A stretch of DNA of 64,000 bases from Fidelibacterota bacterium (GTDB lineage: Bacteria; Fidelibacterota; Marinisomatia; Marinisomatales; TCS55), in assembly GCA_004124385.1 (NCBI GenBank), contig SCKN01000001.1:278606-342605 (forward strand). The letters run 5' to 3'. Below the pieces are notes generated by a model. That model saw only the letters and a list, made by a program, of their open reading frames with translations, searched no databases and had not been told where the DNA came from. Of this stretch, positions 9,726 through 17,846 are shown in pieces; position 1 is the first letter of the stretch; every line of letters starts with the position of its first letter. A program made the position numbers and the translations under genes.

Positions 9726-10177
9726 CTTCTTCTACTCAATTCCCTAGCTGTTTCACGACTAACTTCTCGCGCTTTGATTGTTTCTCGTTTGTCATATTGT
9801 TTTTTACCTTTTACGGAAGATATTTCAATCTTTGCTTTTCCATTTTTATCGAAATATAAAGACAATGGTACAATTGTCTGTCCTTTTTCAGCTGTACCGC
9901 TGTGCAATTTACTTATTTCGCGTTTATGCAATAGCAATCTACGTTTGCGCAGGGGTTCATGTCCTTCAATTCCCGTATGAGAATAAGGAGCAATATGCAT
10001 TCCCAAAAGAAACGCTTCGCCCTCCCGAATAATCACATACGATTCTTTAATATTTGCACTGCCTTCACGCAGACTTTTTACTTCACTGCCCAGCAATTCA
10101 ATTCCCGCTTCGAAGCGATCAATAATGTGGTAATCGTGGAATGCTTTTTTATTTCGTGCAACAACCTTGATATCCAT
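9722..10177 (-). CDS. smpB: SsrA-binding protein SmpB
   Basis: A 151-residue OB-fold protein that binds tmRNA and rescues stalled ribosomes. Family motifs: ARNKKAFHDYHI at the N-terminus, GIELLGSEVKSLREG, HEPLRKRRLLLHKREI, and the basic C-terminal tail ending in RELSRRR that threads into the mRNA channel. A TTG at 10183 would add two residues; I prefer the ATG at 10177, giving MDIKVVARNKKA. The tmRNA gene itself is not seen nearby. First gene of the smpB-to-natB run and divergent from the tRNA-Leu gene. Confidence 0.94.
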   Translation of the reverse strand: MDIKVVARNKKAFHDYHIIDRFEAGIELLGSEVKSLREGSANIKESYVIIREGEAFLLGMHIAPYSHTGIEGHEPLRKRRLLLHKREISKLHSGTAEKGQTIVPLSLYFDKNGKAKIEISSVKGKKQYDKRETIKAREVSRETARELSRRR

Positions 10178-10280
10178 GTCCAAATTTCGTCGGGTAAAAT
10201 AGGATATTTACTTATGGTTTTACAAGTTTAAACCTTGCAAAAAATTAAAAGATACATTTAAACTGTGCAGCATTATTTAT

Positions 10281-10364
10281 GCTCGAGTGGCGGAATTGGT
10301 AGACGCGCACGGTTCAGGTCCGTGTGTCAGAAATGACGTGCTGGTTCAACTCCAGTCTCGAGCA
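10281..10364 (+). tRNA. tRNA-Leu, anticodon CAG
   Basis: Class II tRNA of 84 nt. The 7-bp acceptor stem GCTCGAG (10281-10287) pairs with CTCGAGC (10357-10363); discriminator A at 10364, as expected for Leu. The D-arm holds TGGCGGAATTGGTAGACGC; the anticodon stem CACGG/CCGTG closes the loop TTCAGGT with anticodon CAG (reads CUG); a long variable arm follows; the T-arm is GCTGG-TTCAACT-CCAGT. CCA is not encoded. Confidence 0.96.
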
Positions 10365-10386
10365 CAGTAATCATTAATTCAATTAG

Positions 10387-10424
10387 CTGGTTCCCTGCAG
10401 GCAGGGACTCCAGTCTCGGGCACA
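10387..10424 (+). repeat. Partial copy of the tRNA-Leu 3' end with a palindrome in the T-loop
   Basis: Forty-some bases after the tRNA, CTGGTTC (10387-10393) and ACTCCAGTCTCGGGCACA (10407-10424) repeat the tRNA T-arm and 3' acceptor (10341-10366) with one mismatch. Between them, exactly where the T-loop would be, is a 13-base insert that with its flanking C makes the palindrome CCCTGC-AG-GCAGGG. It may be a leftover of integration at the tRNA 3' end or of a REP-like insertion; no integrase gene is present in the window. Confidence 0.7.
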
Positions 10425-10489
10425 CGAGTTTCGATATCGTAAAATATTTAACGGTTACGAAGTTTGTTTTTGAATTAATATATAATAAT

Positions 10490-11587
10490 ATGAATATTCT
10501 CCTCATTGAACCTTATTTTACCGGTTCTCATAAATCATGGGCTGTAGGCTATAAAGCTAATAGCCAACACGATGTTCAAATCTTGAAAATGAAAGGCCAG
10601 TTTTGGAAATGGCGCATGCATGGTGGCGCTGTGACATTGGCTAGACTCTTTAATCAGTCAGATATTACTCCAGACTTAATTCTGGCCACTGACATGTTGG
10701 ACTTGACTACTTTTTTAAGTTTAACTCGCAAACGAACTTCACTTATTCCAACAGCCATCTATTTTCATGAAAATCAGATTTCATATCCGTGGTCTCCTGC
10801 AGATAGAGATGTTCTGCAAAATCGTAATAAACATTATGGATTCATTAACTATAGTTCTGCTCTCACGGCTGACCATGTTCTATTTAATTCTTGTTATCAT
10901 CAAAATTCGTTTATAAAAGAATCAGAGAAACTTTTAAAGCATTTCCCGGACAATAACGAACTGGAATCTATTAAGATAATTAAAGACAAAAGCAGTGTGT
11001 TGCCATTGGGCCTTGATTTGCATGGATTTGATGCACATAAAACGAATTATATCGGCTCGCCGCTTATTTTATGGAATCATCGCTGGGAATATGATAAGAA
11101 TCCTGAATGCTTTTTTAGGTCACTATTTAAACTGGATAAAAACGACGTTGATTTTAAAATAGCTGTATTAGGAGAAAATTTTAAAACATCACCTTCTATT
11201 TTCGATGAAGCGAAAATAAAATTAAAGGATAAGATTGTGCATTTTGGTTATTGTGAAGAGTTTGATGAATATGCACAATGGTTATGGAAAGCAGACATTT
11301 TACCTGTAACCAATATCCAGGATTTTTTTGGTATTAGTATTATGGAAGCGGTTTATTGCAATACATATCCGTTGTTACCCAATAGACTCACTTACCCTGA
11401 ACTGCTTCCAATTGATATGCATGAAGATCATATTTATGAAAATAATGAAGATTTATATGAAAAATTAAATGAGTGCATTTCTGATATTGGTGAAATTAGA
11501 AAAAAGAAAATGTGTTTCATTGCTGAAAAATATGATTGGAGTACAATGGCAACTGTGTACGATGCACTCTTCTCTTCGTTTATCTAA
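10490..11587 (+). CDS. tRNA-queuosine mannosyltransferase-like glycosyltransferase (GTDC1/QTMAN family, formerly DUF3524)
   Basis: A 365-residue glycosyltransferase. The N-terminal half has the hallmark of the former DUF3524: MNILLIEPYFTGSHKSWA, followed by GQFWKWRMHGGA. The C-terminal half is a GT4-like GT-B domain: LWNHRWEYDKNPE, VLGENF, and DFFGISIMEAVYCNTYPLLP with its donor-binding Glu. From memory these segments match vertebrate GTDC1, which mannosylates queuosine in tRNA-Asp. By family the bacterial protein could decorate queuosine, but its acceptor is not established here. It is a single gene facing a DegT aminotransferase, with an 8-bp overlap of the two 3' ends. Cytoplasmic; no signal peptide. 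Confidence 0.82.
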   Translation: MNILLIEPYFTGSHKSWAVGYKANSQHDVQILKMKGQFWKWRMHGGAVTLARLFNQSDITPDLILATDMLDLTTFLSLTRKRTSLIPTAIYFHENQISYPWSPADRDVLQNRNKHYGFINYSSALTADHVLFNSCYHQNSFIKESEKLLKHFPDNNELESIKIIKDKSSVLPLGLDLHGFDAHKTNYIGSPLILWNHRWEYDKNPECFFRSLFKLDKNDVDFKIAVLGENFKTSPSIFDEAKIKLKDKIVHFGYCEEFDEYAQWLWKADILPVTNIQDFFGISIMEAVYCNTYPLLPNRLTYPELLPIDMHEDHIYENNEDLYEKLNECISDIGEIRKKKMCFIAEKYDWSTMATVYDALFSSFI

Positions 11588-12803
11588 ATAACTCTGGTTC
11601 ATTTTTTAAAGCGTTTGTTACTTTCTTGAACGCATCAATTATATCTTGACTGTCTTCATCATTTCCCAATAAGTATCGTTGCTGCAGCCAGACAGATTCA
11701 TCATCGCAAATTCTCTCTGTTACCGGAAGTGATAGCGATGCATAATCTTGATCTTTTAACCAAGGATATTCATCTGGATCCGTGACAAACAATTTTTCAC
11801 GATAAAGAGGACTGTAACCGGCGTATGTATAGACACCTTCCGCCTGCATTGCTTTAAAGAAAACATCCCTGTGAATTCCGTTGAATGCTTCTTTTTTATA
11901 CTTCACTATATATAAATGTTGTGCAGATCGAGTTGTTTGCTCATATGAACCAACCAATTCTATCCCATCTATTTCTCCTAATACATCATCTAGGAATTTT
12001 TTATTCTTATCACGGAGATCCATATCTGCGCCAATTGAATCCAGTTGGGGAATCAGCATAGACGCCGCCAACGCATTTAAACGAAAATTTCCACCCAAAT
12101 GCTGATGCTCATACCATTCTCCGCCGCTCACACGGCCGCAATTATGATACGAAAAGCATGCTTCTTTGAAATCATCGTCATTTGTAATAATGGCGCCGCC
12201 TTCTCCGGCAGACATATTTTTTGATGTTTGAAAACTAAAAATTCCGCCTTTACCTATTGCACCCACTTTCTTACCCTTCCATTCTGCGCCGTGAGCTTGC
12301 GCTGCATCTTCAACTATAGCAATGCCATACTGCTTTCCGATAGCACATATTTTATCCATATTCGCTGGATTTCCTGCAATATGAACCGGCATGATGGCTT
12401 TTGTTTTATTTGTAATAGTTGCTTCAATCAAATCTGAATCAATATTCAATGTTTTTTCATCAATATCCACAAAGACAGGAACTGCATTCGCCATGAGAAC
12501 TGCTGATGCAGTCGCAATGAATGTATACGCCGGAATTATAACCTCATCCCCTACTTTTATGCCAGCAGCTTTTAACGCCACCCACAAGGCAGTTGTGCCT
12601 GAACTGGTACTGATACAGTATTTTGCGTCATGAAATAATGCAAATGCATCCTCAAAACGTGAGATAGCATCGCTGCCCACACCCCAGTTCTCATTTTGTA
12701 GAGTCTTTAGGACACTTTCACCCAATTCGGATGTGAGTCGAGGCCATTCAGGGAATGGTTTAGTTCGGACTGGAATTCCGCCAAATAATGCTAGTTTACT
12801 CAT
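11580..12803 (-). CDS. DegT/DnrJ/EryC1/StrS-family PLP aminotransferase
   Basis: A 407-residue PLP enzyme of the sugar aminotransferase family. Seen: SSGTTALWVALKAAGIKVGD (cofactor phosphate region), AYTFIATASAV, VEDAAQAHGAEWKGKKVG (the Asp that holds the PLP nitrogen) and FSFQTSKNMSAGEGG with Schiff-base Lys195. Such enzymes aminate keto-sugars for surface polysaccharides, or make related amino compounds such as 3-amino-5-hydroxybenzoate. No other sugar pathway gene lies next to it, so the substrate is open. Convergent with the glycosyltransferase gene. Confidence 0.9.
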   Translation of the reverse strand: MSKLALFGGIPVRTKPFPEWPRLTSELGESVLKTLQNENWGVGSDAISRFEDAFALFHDAKYCISTSSGTTALWVALKAAGIKVGDEVIIPAYTFIATASAVLMANAVPVFVDIDEKTLNIDSDLIEATITNKTKAIMPVHIAGNPANMDKICAIGKQYGIAIVEDAAQAHGAEWKGKKVGAIGKGGIFSFQTSKNMSAGEGGAIITNDDDFKEACFSYHNCGRVSGGEWYEHQHLGGNFRLNALAASMLIPQLDSIGADMDLRDKNKKFLDDVLGEIDGIELVGSYEQTTRSAQHLYIVKYKKEAFNGIHRDVFFKAMQAEGVYTYAGYSPLYREKLFVTDPDEYPWLKDQDYASLSLPVTERICDDESVWLQQRYLLGNDEDSQDIIDAFKKVTNALKNEPELFR

Positions 12804-12999
12804 ATGCTATACTTTCTCATTATAAATTGATTACAAAATTACATCGTTTAATATATGATGAACAAAAGAGTTTCCACTCCTCAAGTAATTACTGTTTTGG
12901 TATAAGTTTCTGCAATATTTACAGACCCGTATGACATAAGTTCCATCTTTCTCTGCCATATGTACAATACATGAGATCAATTTGGCACTTTTCTCACTT

Positions 13000-13015
13000 T
13001 GGCACAGCAATTGAG
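13000..13015 (+). promoter_or_regulatory. Possible sigma-54-like promoter of hsp20
   Basis: TGGCAC at 13000-13005, then five bases, then TTGAG: close to the -24/-12 consensus TGGCAC-N5-TTGCA but with GA instead of GC at -12. It lies about 48 nt before the hsp20 ATG. A second TGGCAC at 12983 has no -12 partner. Weak, by motif only. Confidence 0.25.
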
Positions 13016-13048
13016 TGAATTGAAGTGAAAATTTAATTAACTACAAAA

Positions 13049-13054
13049 AAGGAG
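13049..13054 (+). promoter_or_regulatory. Strong ribosome-binding site of hsp20
   Basis: AAGGAG ending 6 nt before the ATG at 13061, a clear Shine-Dalgarno match that fixes the start of the heat-shock gene and suggests high expression. Confidence 0.8.
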
Positions 13055-13060
13055 TCAAAT

Positions 13061-13501
13061 ATGACACTCGTAAAATGGAACCCAAACAGACATTTCTTAA
13101 CCGGCGTAGATCGAATGCTGGATGACTTTTTTAATGATGGTTGGAATGTACCTGCAGTCACCCAAAATACATACTGGCATCCGTCAGTCGATATACGGGA
13201 AACAGATGATGCTTTTATCATTGTTGCAGATCTTCCTGGACTAAAAAAGAAAGATGTCAATGTAAATGTAAAAGATGGAAAGCTGGAAATTAGCGGAGAA
13301 CGCATTTTTGAAAATAAAGAAGATCATGGTTCGTATCATCTCCGTGAACGCAGCTTCGGTAGCTTTCATCGCTCATTTCATCTACCGGAAACAATCCTGG
13401 AAGACAAGATCACTGCCACTTTTAAAGATGGAATACTTTCAGTAGAAGTGCCTAAAGCAGAAGAAGTAAAACCTAAAGGTTATGAAATCAAAATTTCGTA
13501 A
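13061..13501 (+). CDS. hsp20: Small heat-shock protein, Hsp20/alpha-crystallin family
   Basis: A 146-residue holdase chaperone that keeps unfolded proteins soluble under stress. An alpha-crystallin domain spans about residues 40-140 (HPSVDIRETDDAFIIVADLP, then GKLEISGER, RSFGSFHRSFHLPE, and the conserved FKDGILSVEVPK). The short C-terminal tail ends in the hydrophobic-basic segment YEIKIS; a strict I-x-I anchor is only partly present (IKI). Monocistronic, with its own RBS and a strong terminator right after the stop. Confidence 0.94.
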   Translation: MTLVKWNPNRHFLTGVDRMLDDFFNDGWNVPAVTQNTYWHPSVDIRETDDAFIIVADLPGLKKKDVNVNVKDGKLEISGERIFENKEDHGSYHLRERSFGSFHRSFHLPETILEDKITATFKDGILSVEVPKAEEVKPKGYEIKIS

Positions 13502-13517
13502 TCGTTTTCTTCTTTAC

Positions 13518-13553
13518 AAAAAAACCCTCATGATTTCTCATGAGGGTTTTTTT
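13518..13553. terminator. Bidirectional intrinsic terminator between hsp20 and the SDR gene
   Basis: A perfect 9-bp stem CCCTCATGA/TCATGAGGG (13525-13533 and 13538-13546) with a 4-base loop, flanked by an A-run on the left and a T-run on the right, so it can stop transcription on both strands. It separates the convergent hsp20 and SDR reductase genes. Confidence 0.92.
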
Positions 13554-13571
13554 ATACAAAGTTATTTTTTT

Positions 13572-14306
13572 TTAAACAACCACTCCCCCATCGATATGCA
13601 AAACGGCTCCACTTATATAGCTTGCTTCATCGGTGGCTAAAAAGCAATATAGATTCGCCACATCTTCCGGCTGACCCCAGCGTTTTAAAGGTACTTTATC
13701 ACCCATCATAGTGATAATTTTTTCAGGCATTCCGGCTGTCATGTCTGTTTGGATAAATCCGGGAGCTACGGCGTTTACGCGAATGCCATGTTTCCCTAGT
13801 TCCCTGGCCCAGACTTTGGTCATGCCTTCCAATCCTGCTTTGGCAGCAACATAATTGGTCTGGCCAAAATTGCCGAATCGCGCTACCACAGAAGATGCAT
13901 TCAAAATCACACCGCTGCCCTGCTCGCGCATGACTTCAGCAGCATATTTGGTACATAAATACACACCACGCATATTGACTTGAATCACTTTGTCAAACTG
14001 GTCTTCTTCCATTTTCTCCAATGTCTGGTCTTTCAGAATGCCGGCATTGTTTACAATAACATTAATACTCCCGCAGTCTGCTTTTACGCGTTTTATCAAG
14101 GATTTTACACTATCCGAATTGCTAACATCCGTTTTTATAAATGTACATTGCTCGCCCAAGTCATCAGCGGTAGCAGTTCCTGTAGATGCATCAAAGTCAG
14201 CGATGATTACCACACCACCTTCTTCTATAAACTTTTTCGCAGTTGCTTTGCCGATACCACGACCGCCACCGGTTACAATACATATTTTATCTTTTAATAG
14301 ATTCAT
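13572..14306 (-). CDS. Short-chain dehydrogenase/reductase, FabG-like
   Basis: A 244-residue NAD(P)-dependent SDR. Seen: the cofactor motif TGGGRGIG (12-18), NNAG (86-89), catalytic Ser (139 or 138), Tyr152 and Lys156 (NYVAAKAG), and the late segment PGFIQTDMT. Closest in feel to 3-oxoacyl-[ACP] reductase FabG, but acetoacetyl-CoA reductases and other SDRs look alike and no fatty-acid genes are adjacent. An Asp at the end of beta-2 (IIADFDA) suggests NAD rather than NADP. Divergent from cysK, with 77 nt between. Confidence 0.85.
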   Translation of the reverse strand: MNLLKDKICIVTGGGRGIGKATAKKFIEEGGVVIIADFDASTGTATADDLGEQCTFIKTDVSNSDSVKSLIKRVKADCGSINVIVNNAGILKDQTLEKMEEDQFDKVIQVNMRGVYLCTKYAAEVMREQGSGVILNASSVVARFGNFGQTNYVAAKAGLEGMTKVWARELGKHGIRVNAVAPGFIQTDMTAGMPEKIITMMGDKVPLKRWGQPEDVANLYCFLATDEASYISGAVLHIDGGVVV

Positions 14307-14383
14307 TCAATTCTCCGTAAAAATAACATTAAGTTTTAACCTGTTAATTTACCCGTTTTGATGGACTTATTGAAAGGACTCCA

Positions 14384-15337
14384 ATGATTTTAAATACAAT
14401 TTTACAGGCAATCGGAAATACACCCACCGTAAAGCTGAACAGCGTCGGAAAAGAGTTGGATTGCGAACTATATGCAAAATGCGAATTTTTTAATGCAGGC
14501 GGCTCGGTAAAAGACAGAATCGGACGACGCATGGTGGAAGAAGCTGAAAAATCAGGACGCCTTAAACCGGGCGATACCATCATTGAGCCTACATCCGGGA
14601 ATACCGGGATTGGCTTGGCTTTGACCGCGGCTGTGAAAGGATATCGCTGTATCATTGTGATGCCGGAAAAAATGAGTATGGAAAAACAAGTAGTGCTGGA
14701 AGCATTAGGCGCAGAAATTGTACGCACTCCCACAGCAGCAGCCTGGGATGATCCGGAAAGCCACATTGGCGTTTCGAAGAAACTAAATAAAGAAATTCCC
14801 AATTCACATATTTTGGATCAATATTCCAATCCCGATAATCCGGATGCTCACTATGAAGGAACTGCAGAAGAAATATTAGCAGATTTTGGTACAGATTTGG
14901 ATATGTGCGTCATGGGTGTGGGCACAGGTGGAACCATTACCGGTGTAGCAAAAAAATTAAAAGAGAAAATTCCAACAATCAAAATTATTGGCGCTGATCC
15001 GTATGGATCTATTTTAGGCGGTGGCGATGAGATTTATCCATATCAAGTGGAAGGAATCGGTTATGACTTTTTTCCGGATGTGTTGGATAATAATCTTGTA
15101 GATGAATATGTTAAGACTAAAGATAAGGATTCCTTCATTTTAGCTCGACGATTGATTAAAGAAGAAGGATTGTTATGTGGTGGTTCCAGTGGATCTGCCA
15201 TGTCTGCAGCATTAGAAAAAGCAAAAAACCTAAAAGCCGGGCAAAAATGTCTCATCTTACTTCCCGATGGTGTCAGAAATTATTTATCCAAATTTTTGTC
15301 TGATGAATGGATGAAAGAGAACGGATTTTCAGAATGA
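14384..15337 (+). CDS. cysK: Cysteine synthase (O-acetylserine sulfhydrylase)
   Basis: A 317-residue beta-family PLP enzyme making cysteine from O-acetylserine and sulfide. Seen: [18 protein letters not shown] with PLP Lys43, the [11 protein letters not shown] substrate loop, the GTGGTITGV phosphate-binding loop and GSSGSAM near the C-terminus. Length is normal for CysK and there is no CBS domain. It is coupled to the following TlpA-like gene by ATGA; pairing a cysteine-making enzyme with a thiol-redox protein is a sensible context. Confidence 0.93.
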   Translation: MILNTILQAIGNTPTVKLNSVGKELDCELYAKCEFFNAGGSVKDRIGRRMVEEAEKSGRLKPGDTIIEPTSGNTGIGLALTAAVKGYRCIIVMPEKMSMEKQVVLEALGAEIVRTPTAAAWDDPESHIGVSKKLNKEIPNSHILDQYSNPDNPDAHYEGTAEEILADFGTDLDMCVMGVGTGGTITGVAKKLKEKIPTIKIIGADPYGSILGGGDEIYPYQVEGIGYDFFPDVLDNNLVDEYVKTKDKDSFILARRLIKEEGLLCGGSSGSAMSAALEKAKNLKAGQKCLILLPDGVRNYLSKFLSDEWMKENGFSE

Positions 15338-15846
15338 GGAAACTAATATTGATTTTTTCCATTTTTTCACTTTTAGGCGCTGAAGAACCAATAGACAGAG
15401 GATATATCGTAAAAGTGGGAGATGAATGTCCGGATTTTAAAATGCAACTATTAGACGGGAAAACAATAACCAAAGCTGATTTAAAAGGAAAAGTAACCGT
15501 TCTCCAATTCACCGCCAGTTGGTGCTCCGTGTGTCGAAAAGAAATGCCTCACTTGGAAAAAGATGTCTGGTTAAAATTTAAAGATAAAGAGTTTGTATTA
15601 ATTGGAATCGACCGTGATGAACCATTGGATGTGGTTAAGAAATTCATTGAAGAAATGAAAGTCACCTACCCCATTGCACTGGACCCTGGAGCGGATATAT
15701 TTGCCTTATTTGCTCATCGTGAAGCAGGCATAACAAGAAATATCGTAATAGATAAAAATGGGAAAATCGTTTTCCTAACCCGGTTATTTGAAGAAAAAGA
15801 ATTCAAGTCCATGATATCAAAAATTGACGAACTGCTGAATGATTGA
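15334..15846 (+). CDS. TlpA/ResA-like secreted thioredoxin-fold protein
   Basis: A 170-residue protein with a short N-terminal hydrophobic signal ([18 protein letters not shown]) and a TlpA/AhpC-TSA thioredoxin fold. The redox motif is CSVC (Cys64, Cys67) in [16 protein letters not shown], followed by LIGIDRDEP and a cis-Pro-like AGITRN segment. It probably acts in the periplasm as a thiol reductase, for example in cytochrome or envelope maturation. The ATG at 15334 overlaps the cysK stop as ATGA; an upstream start at 15307 would lie inside cysK and spoil the signal peptide. Confidence 0.85.
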   Translation: MRKLILIFSIFSLLGAEEPIDRGYIVKVGDECPDFKMQLLDGKTITKADLKGKVTVLQFTASWCSVCRKEMPHLEKDVWLKFKDKEFVLIGIDRDEPLDVVKKFIEEMKVTYPIALDPGADIFALFAHREAGITRNIVIDKNGKIVFLTRLFEEKEFKSMISKIDELLND

Positions 15847-15856
15847 AAATAAATAA

Positions 15857-15885
15857 CAAAAAACCCCAGCAACAAGTACCAGGGC
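15857..15885 (-). terminator. Probable terminator of the subtilisin gene
   Basis: Read on the minus strand, GCCCTGG and CTGGGGT can form a 7-bp stem with GU pairs and a 9-base loop, followed by a run of six T. It lies between two convergent genes; the plus-strand reading pairs less well. Confidence 0.5.
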
Positions 15886-15916
15886 TTTAATTTAACTGTT
15901 ATCATTAAAATATGAT

Positions 15917-17767
15917 TTAAGGCCGTCCCAAAACAATATCCACTAAACGCAATACATCAGTGATTGTAATAACACCATCATAATCCACATCGGCAGAACA
16001 AAGGTCGACTTCGCTGTATTCTTCATATTCTAATGCAAATAATAATACATACATCACATCGAGCAAATTAATAATCTGATCACCAGTAACGTCGCCATGC
16101 ATGCAGTCACCACCAATTGGAATTACTGTAATATTAGCCGGGGCAGACGTTGAATCATTTTCTGCTAATCGCGTCACAAAAGAATACTGATAGGGATTTC
16201 CACTCAAGAGACCATAATCAGTAAATGACTCTAGACCGGCAAGAAGACTGGTGTAAAATAAGCCGTCACGATTTATTTCAATCGTATAATCTGAAATGGG
16301 ATCGCCGCCAAACAATGAAGTAGGATCGTCCCAAGTTAATGTTGCTTCATACCAAACATCAGTATTTGCGTGTAAATTGGAAACCGGATTTGGATCCAAT
16401 GAATCTGATGCTAAAAATTCCTGCACTAAAACAGCTGAATTATAAATATTCAAACGTCCGCCGCTGACGGTGATACCGTCCAAGGATGCCAATGGGTCCG
16501 TACCGTTCAGGATTATTTGTTTAAGGATCACACCTGCATCAGCTCTATTATTTTTGAAATAATTTGCAAATCCAGAACTCATGGCAGCATGCATAAATCC
16601 TACTGCACCTGCTACTTGGGGCGATGCCATTGACGTACCGGATAGATTGCTCGTTCCTCCTCCTGTATAGGTAGAAAGAATACTTGTTCCAGGAGCGCCC
16701 AGATCGATCATAGTCACACCATATGCAGCTCCAGAATTTTTGGTATCATTACGAGTCGTATTTGTTACAGCAATCATATAATCGCTAGTACAACCTGTGG
16801 GCACATCACCTGTATTATCTACATTGGAATTGTTATTCATTGTGGCCGCAGCGCTTAAAATTCCATATTCACCCATGGCATCATACATATCATTCCACAT
16901 GGAATAATCAGCAGAACTGCAATCGGCATTATTTACACCAAAACTGCTATTAGTTGCCACAACAAATGCGCCTAAAGCTCCATTTGTGGAATCATATAAC
17001 GCTCGTTGGTCTAATGCATAGCCGTAGGCTTCAAGTACCGTTGAGGTGGTTCCAGAAGATCCGGCAATAGCCATCAGTTTCACATTCCAATTCACTCCGG
17101 CAACTTGGCTCCCGTTATTTCCTTTGGCGCCAATTATTCCCGCAACATGTGTCCCGTGCCCATCACTTGGAATGGAACCATCACTATTATATGCATCCCA
17201 ACCATGAATATCATCAATATAACCATTGTTATCATCATCGATTCCATTTCCGGGTATTTCATTATAATTCGTCCAAAGATTTGGAGCAAGATCAGGATGA
17301 GTCAGCATCATACCGCCATCAACTACTGCCACAACAATTGTATCGCCCAAAGCAGTTAATCCACCGGTTGTAATATCCCAGGCTTCCGGTGCATCAATGT
17401 CCGCATCTGGAGTGCCGCCACTTTGACCTGTATTATGTTTTGACCATTGACTGGAAAATTCATTATCATCCGGAAACGTTTGCCGTGTCGTCACTTTGTG
17501 ATCTAATTGTGCTTTTTCAACCCAGGGATTGTTACGTAATTCTTCTACTGCCATTTGGGCGGTGAATTGATCACTTAAAATACGAATTTTGTAAATGCCT
17601 AAACGTCTGACAACTGTTTTTTCGATAGCATATTTTGTTGGATCAAGAATAGATCTAAATTCGCTCTTTTTTACATCCCGATCCAGTTTTACCAAGACAT
17701 AATTTGGGTCATAATCCTGGGCAATCATTCCGGACAAGACAGATAATATGATGAATAATATTCGCAT
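15917..17767 (-). CDS. Secreted subtilisin-like serine protease (S8) with fibronectin III and dockerin modules
   Basis: A 616-residue extracellular protease. Order: signal peptide (1-16), inhibitor-I9-like propeptide (about 20-90), S8 catalytic domain with Asp150 (AVVDGGMM), His204 (DGHGTHVAG), oxyanion Asn273 and Ser379 (SGTSMASPQ), a fibronectin type III-like domain (about 460-550), and a C-terminal dockerin-type pair of Ca-binding repeats (GDVTGDQIINLLDV and ADVDYDGVITITDV). The dockerin suggests docking to a cohesin; a cohesin-like lipoprotein is encoded at 40.4 kb. No T9SS domain is seen on this protein. Monocistronic. Confidence 0.92.
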   Translation of the reverse strand: MRILFIILSVLSGMIAQDYDPNYVLVKLDRDVKKSEFRSILDPTKYAIEKTVVRRLGIYKIRILSDQFTAQMAVEELRNNPWVEKAQLDHKVTTRQTFPDDNEFSSQWSKHNTGQSGGTPDADIDAPEAWDITTGGLTALGDTIVVAVVDGGMMLTHPDLAPNLWTNYNEIPGNGIDDDNNGYIDDIHGWDAYNSDGSIPSDGHGTHVAGIIGAKGNNGSQVAGVNWNVKLMAIAGSSGTTSTVLEAYGYALDQRALYDSTNGALGAFVVATNSSFGVNNADCSSADYSMWNDMYDAMGEYGILSAAATMNNNSNVDNTGDVPTGCTSDYMIAVTNTTRNDTKNSGAAYGVTMIDLGAPGTSILSTYTGGGTSNLSGTSMASPQVAGAVGFMHAAMSSGFANYFKNNRADAGVILKQIILNGTDPLASLDGITVSGGRLNIYNSAVLVQEFLASDSLDPNPVSNLHANTDVWYEATLTWDDPTSLFGGDPISDYTIEINRDGLFYTSLLAGLESFTDYGLLSGNPYQYSFVTRLAENDSTSAPANITVIPIGGDCMHGDVTGDQIINLLDVMYVLLFALEYEEYSEVDLCSADVDYDGVITITDVLRLVDIVLGRP

Positions 17768-17846
17768 TATAGTTTTAATTTAAGGTTTATTGTGTATTGT
17801 ATAGTGTGATTTGGGACTCATTCAAGAAACGATTCTTGAACGATGT

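Noticed and set aside
10481-10486. TATAAT as a -10 box for the glycosyltransferase gene
   Set aside because: It is only 3 nt before the ATG and has no -35 partner at the right distance; chance match in AT-rich sequence.
14344-14802. Minus-strand 152-codon frame over cysK
   Set aside because: Shadow of cysK; no recognisable protein features.
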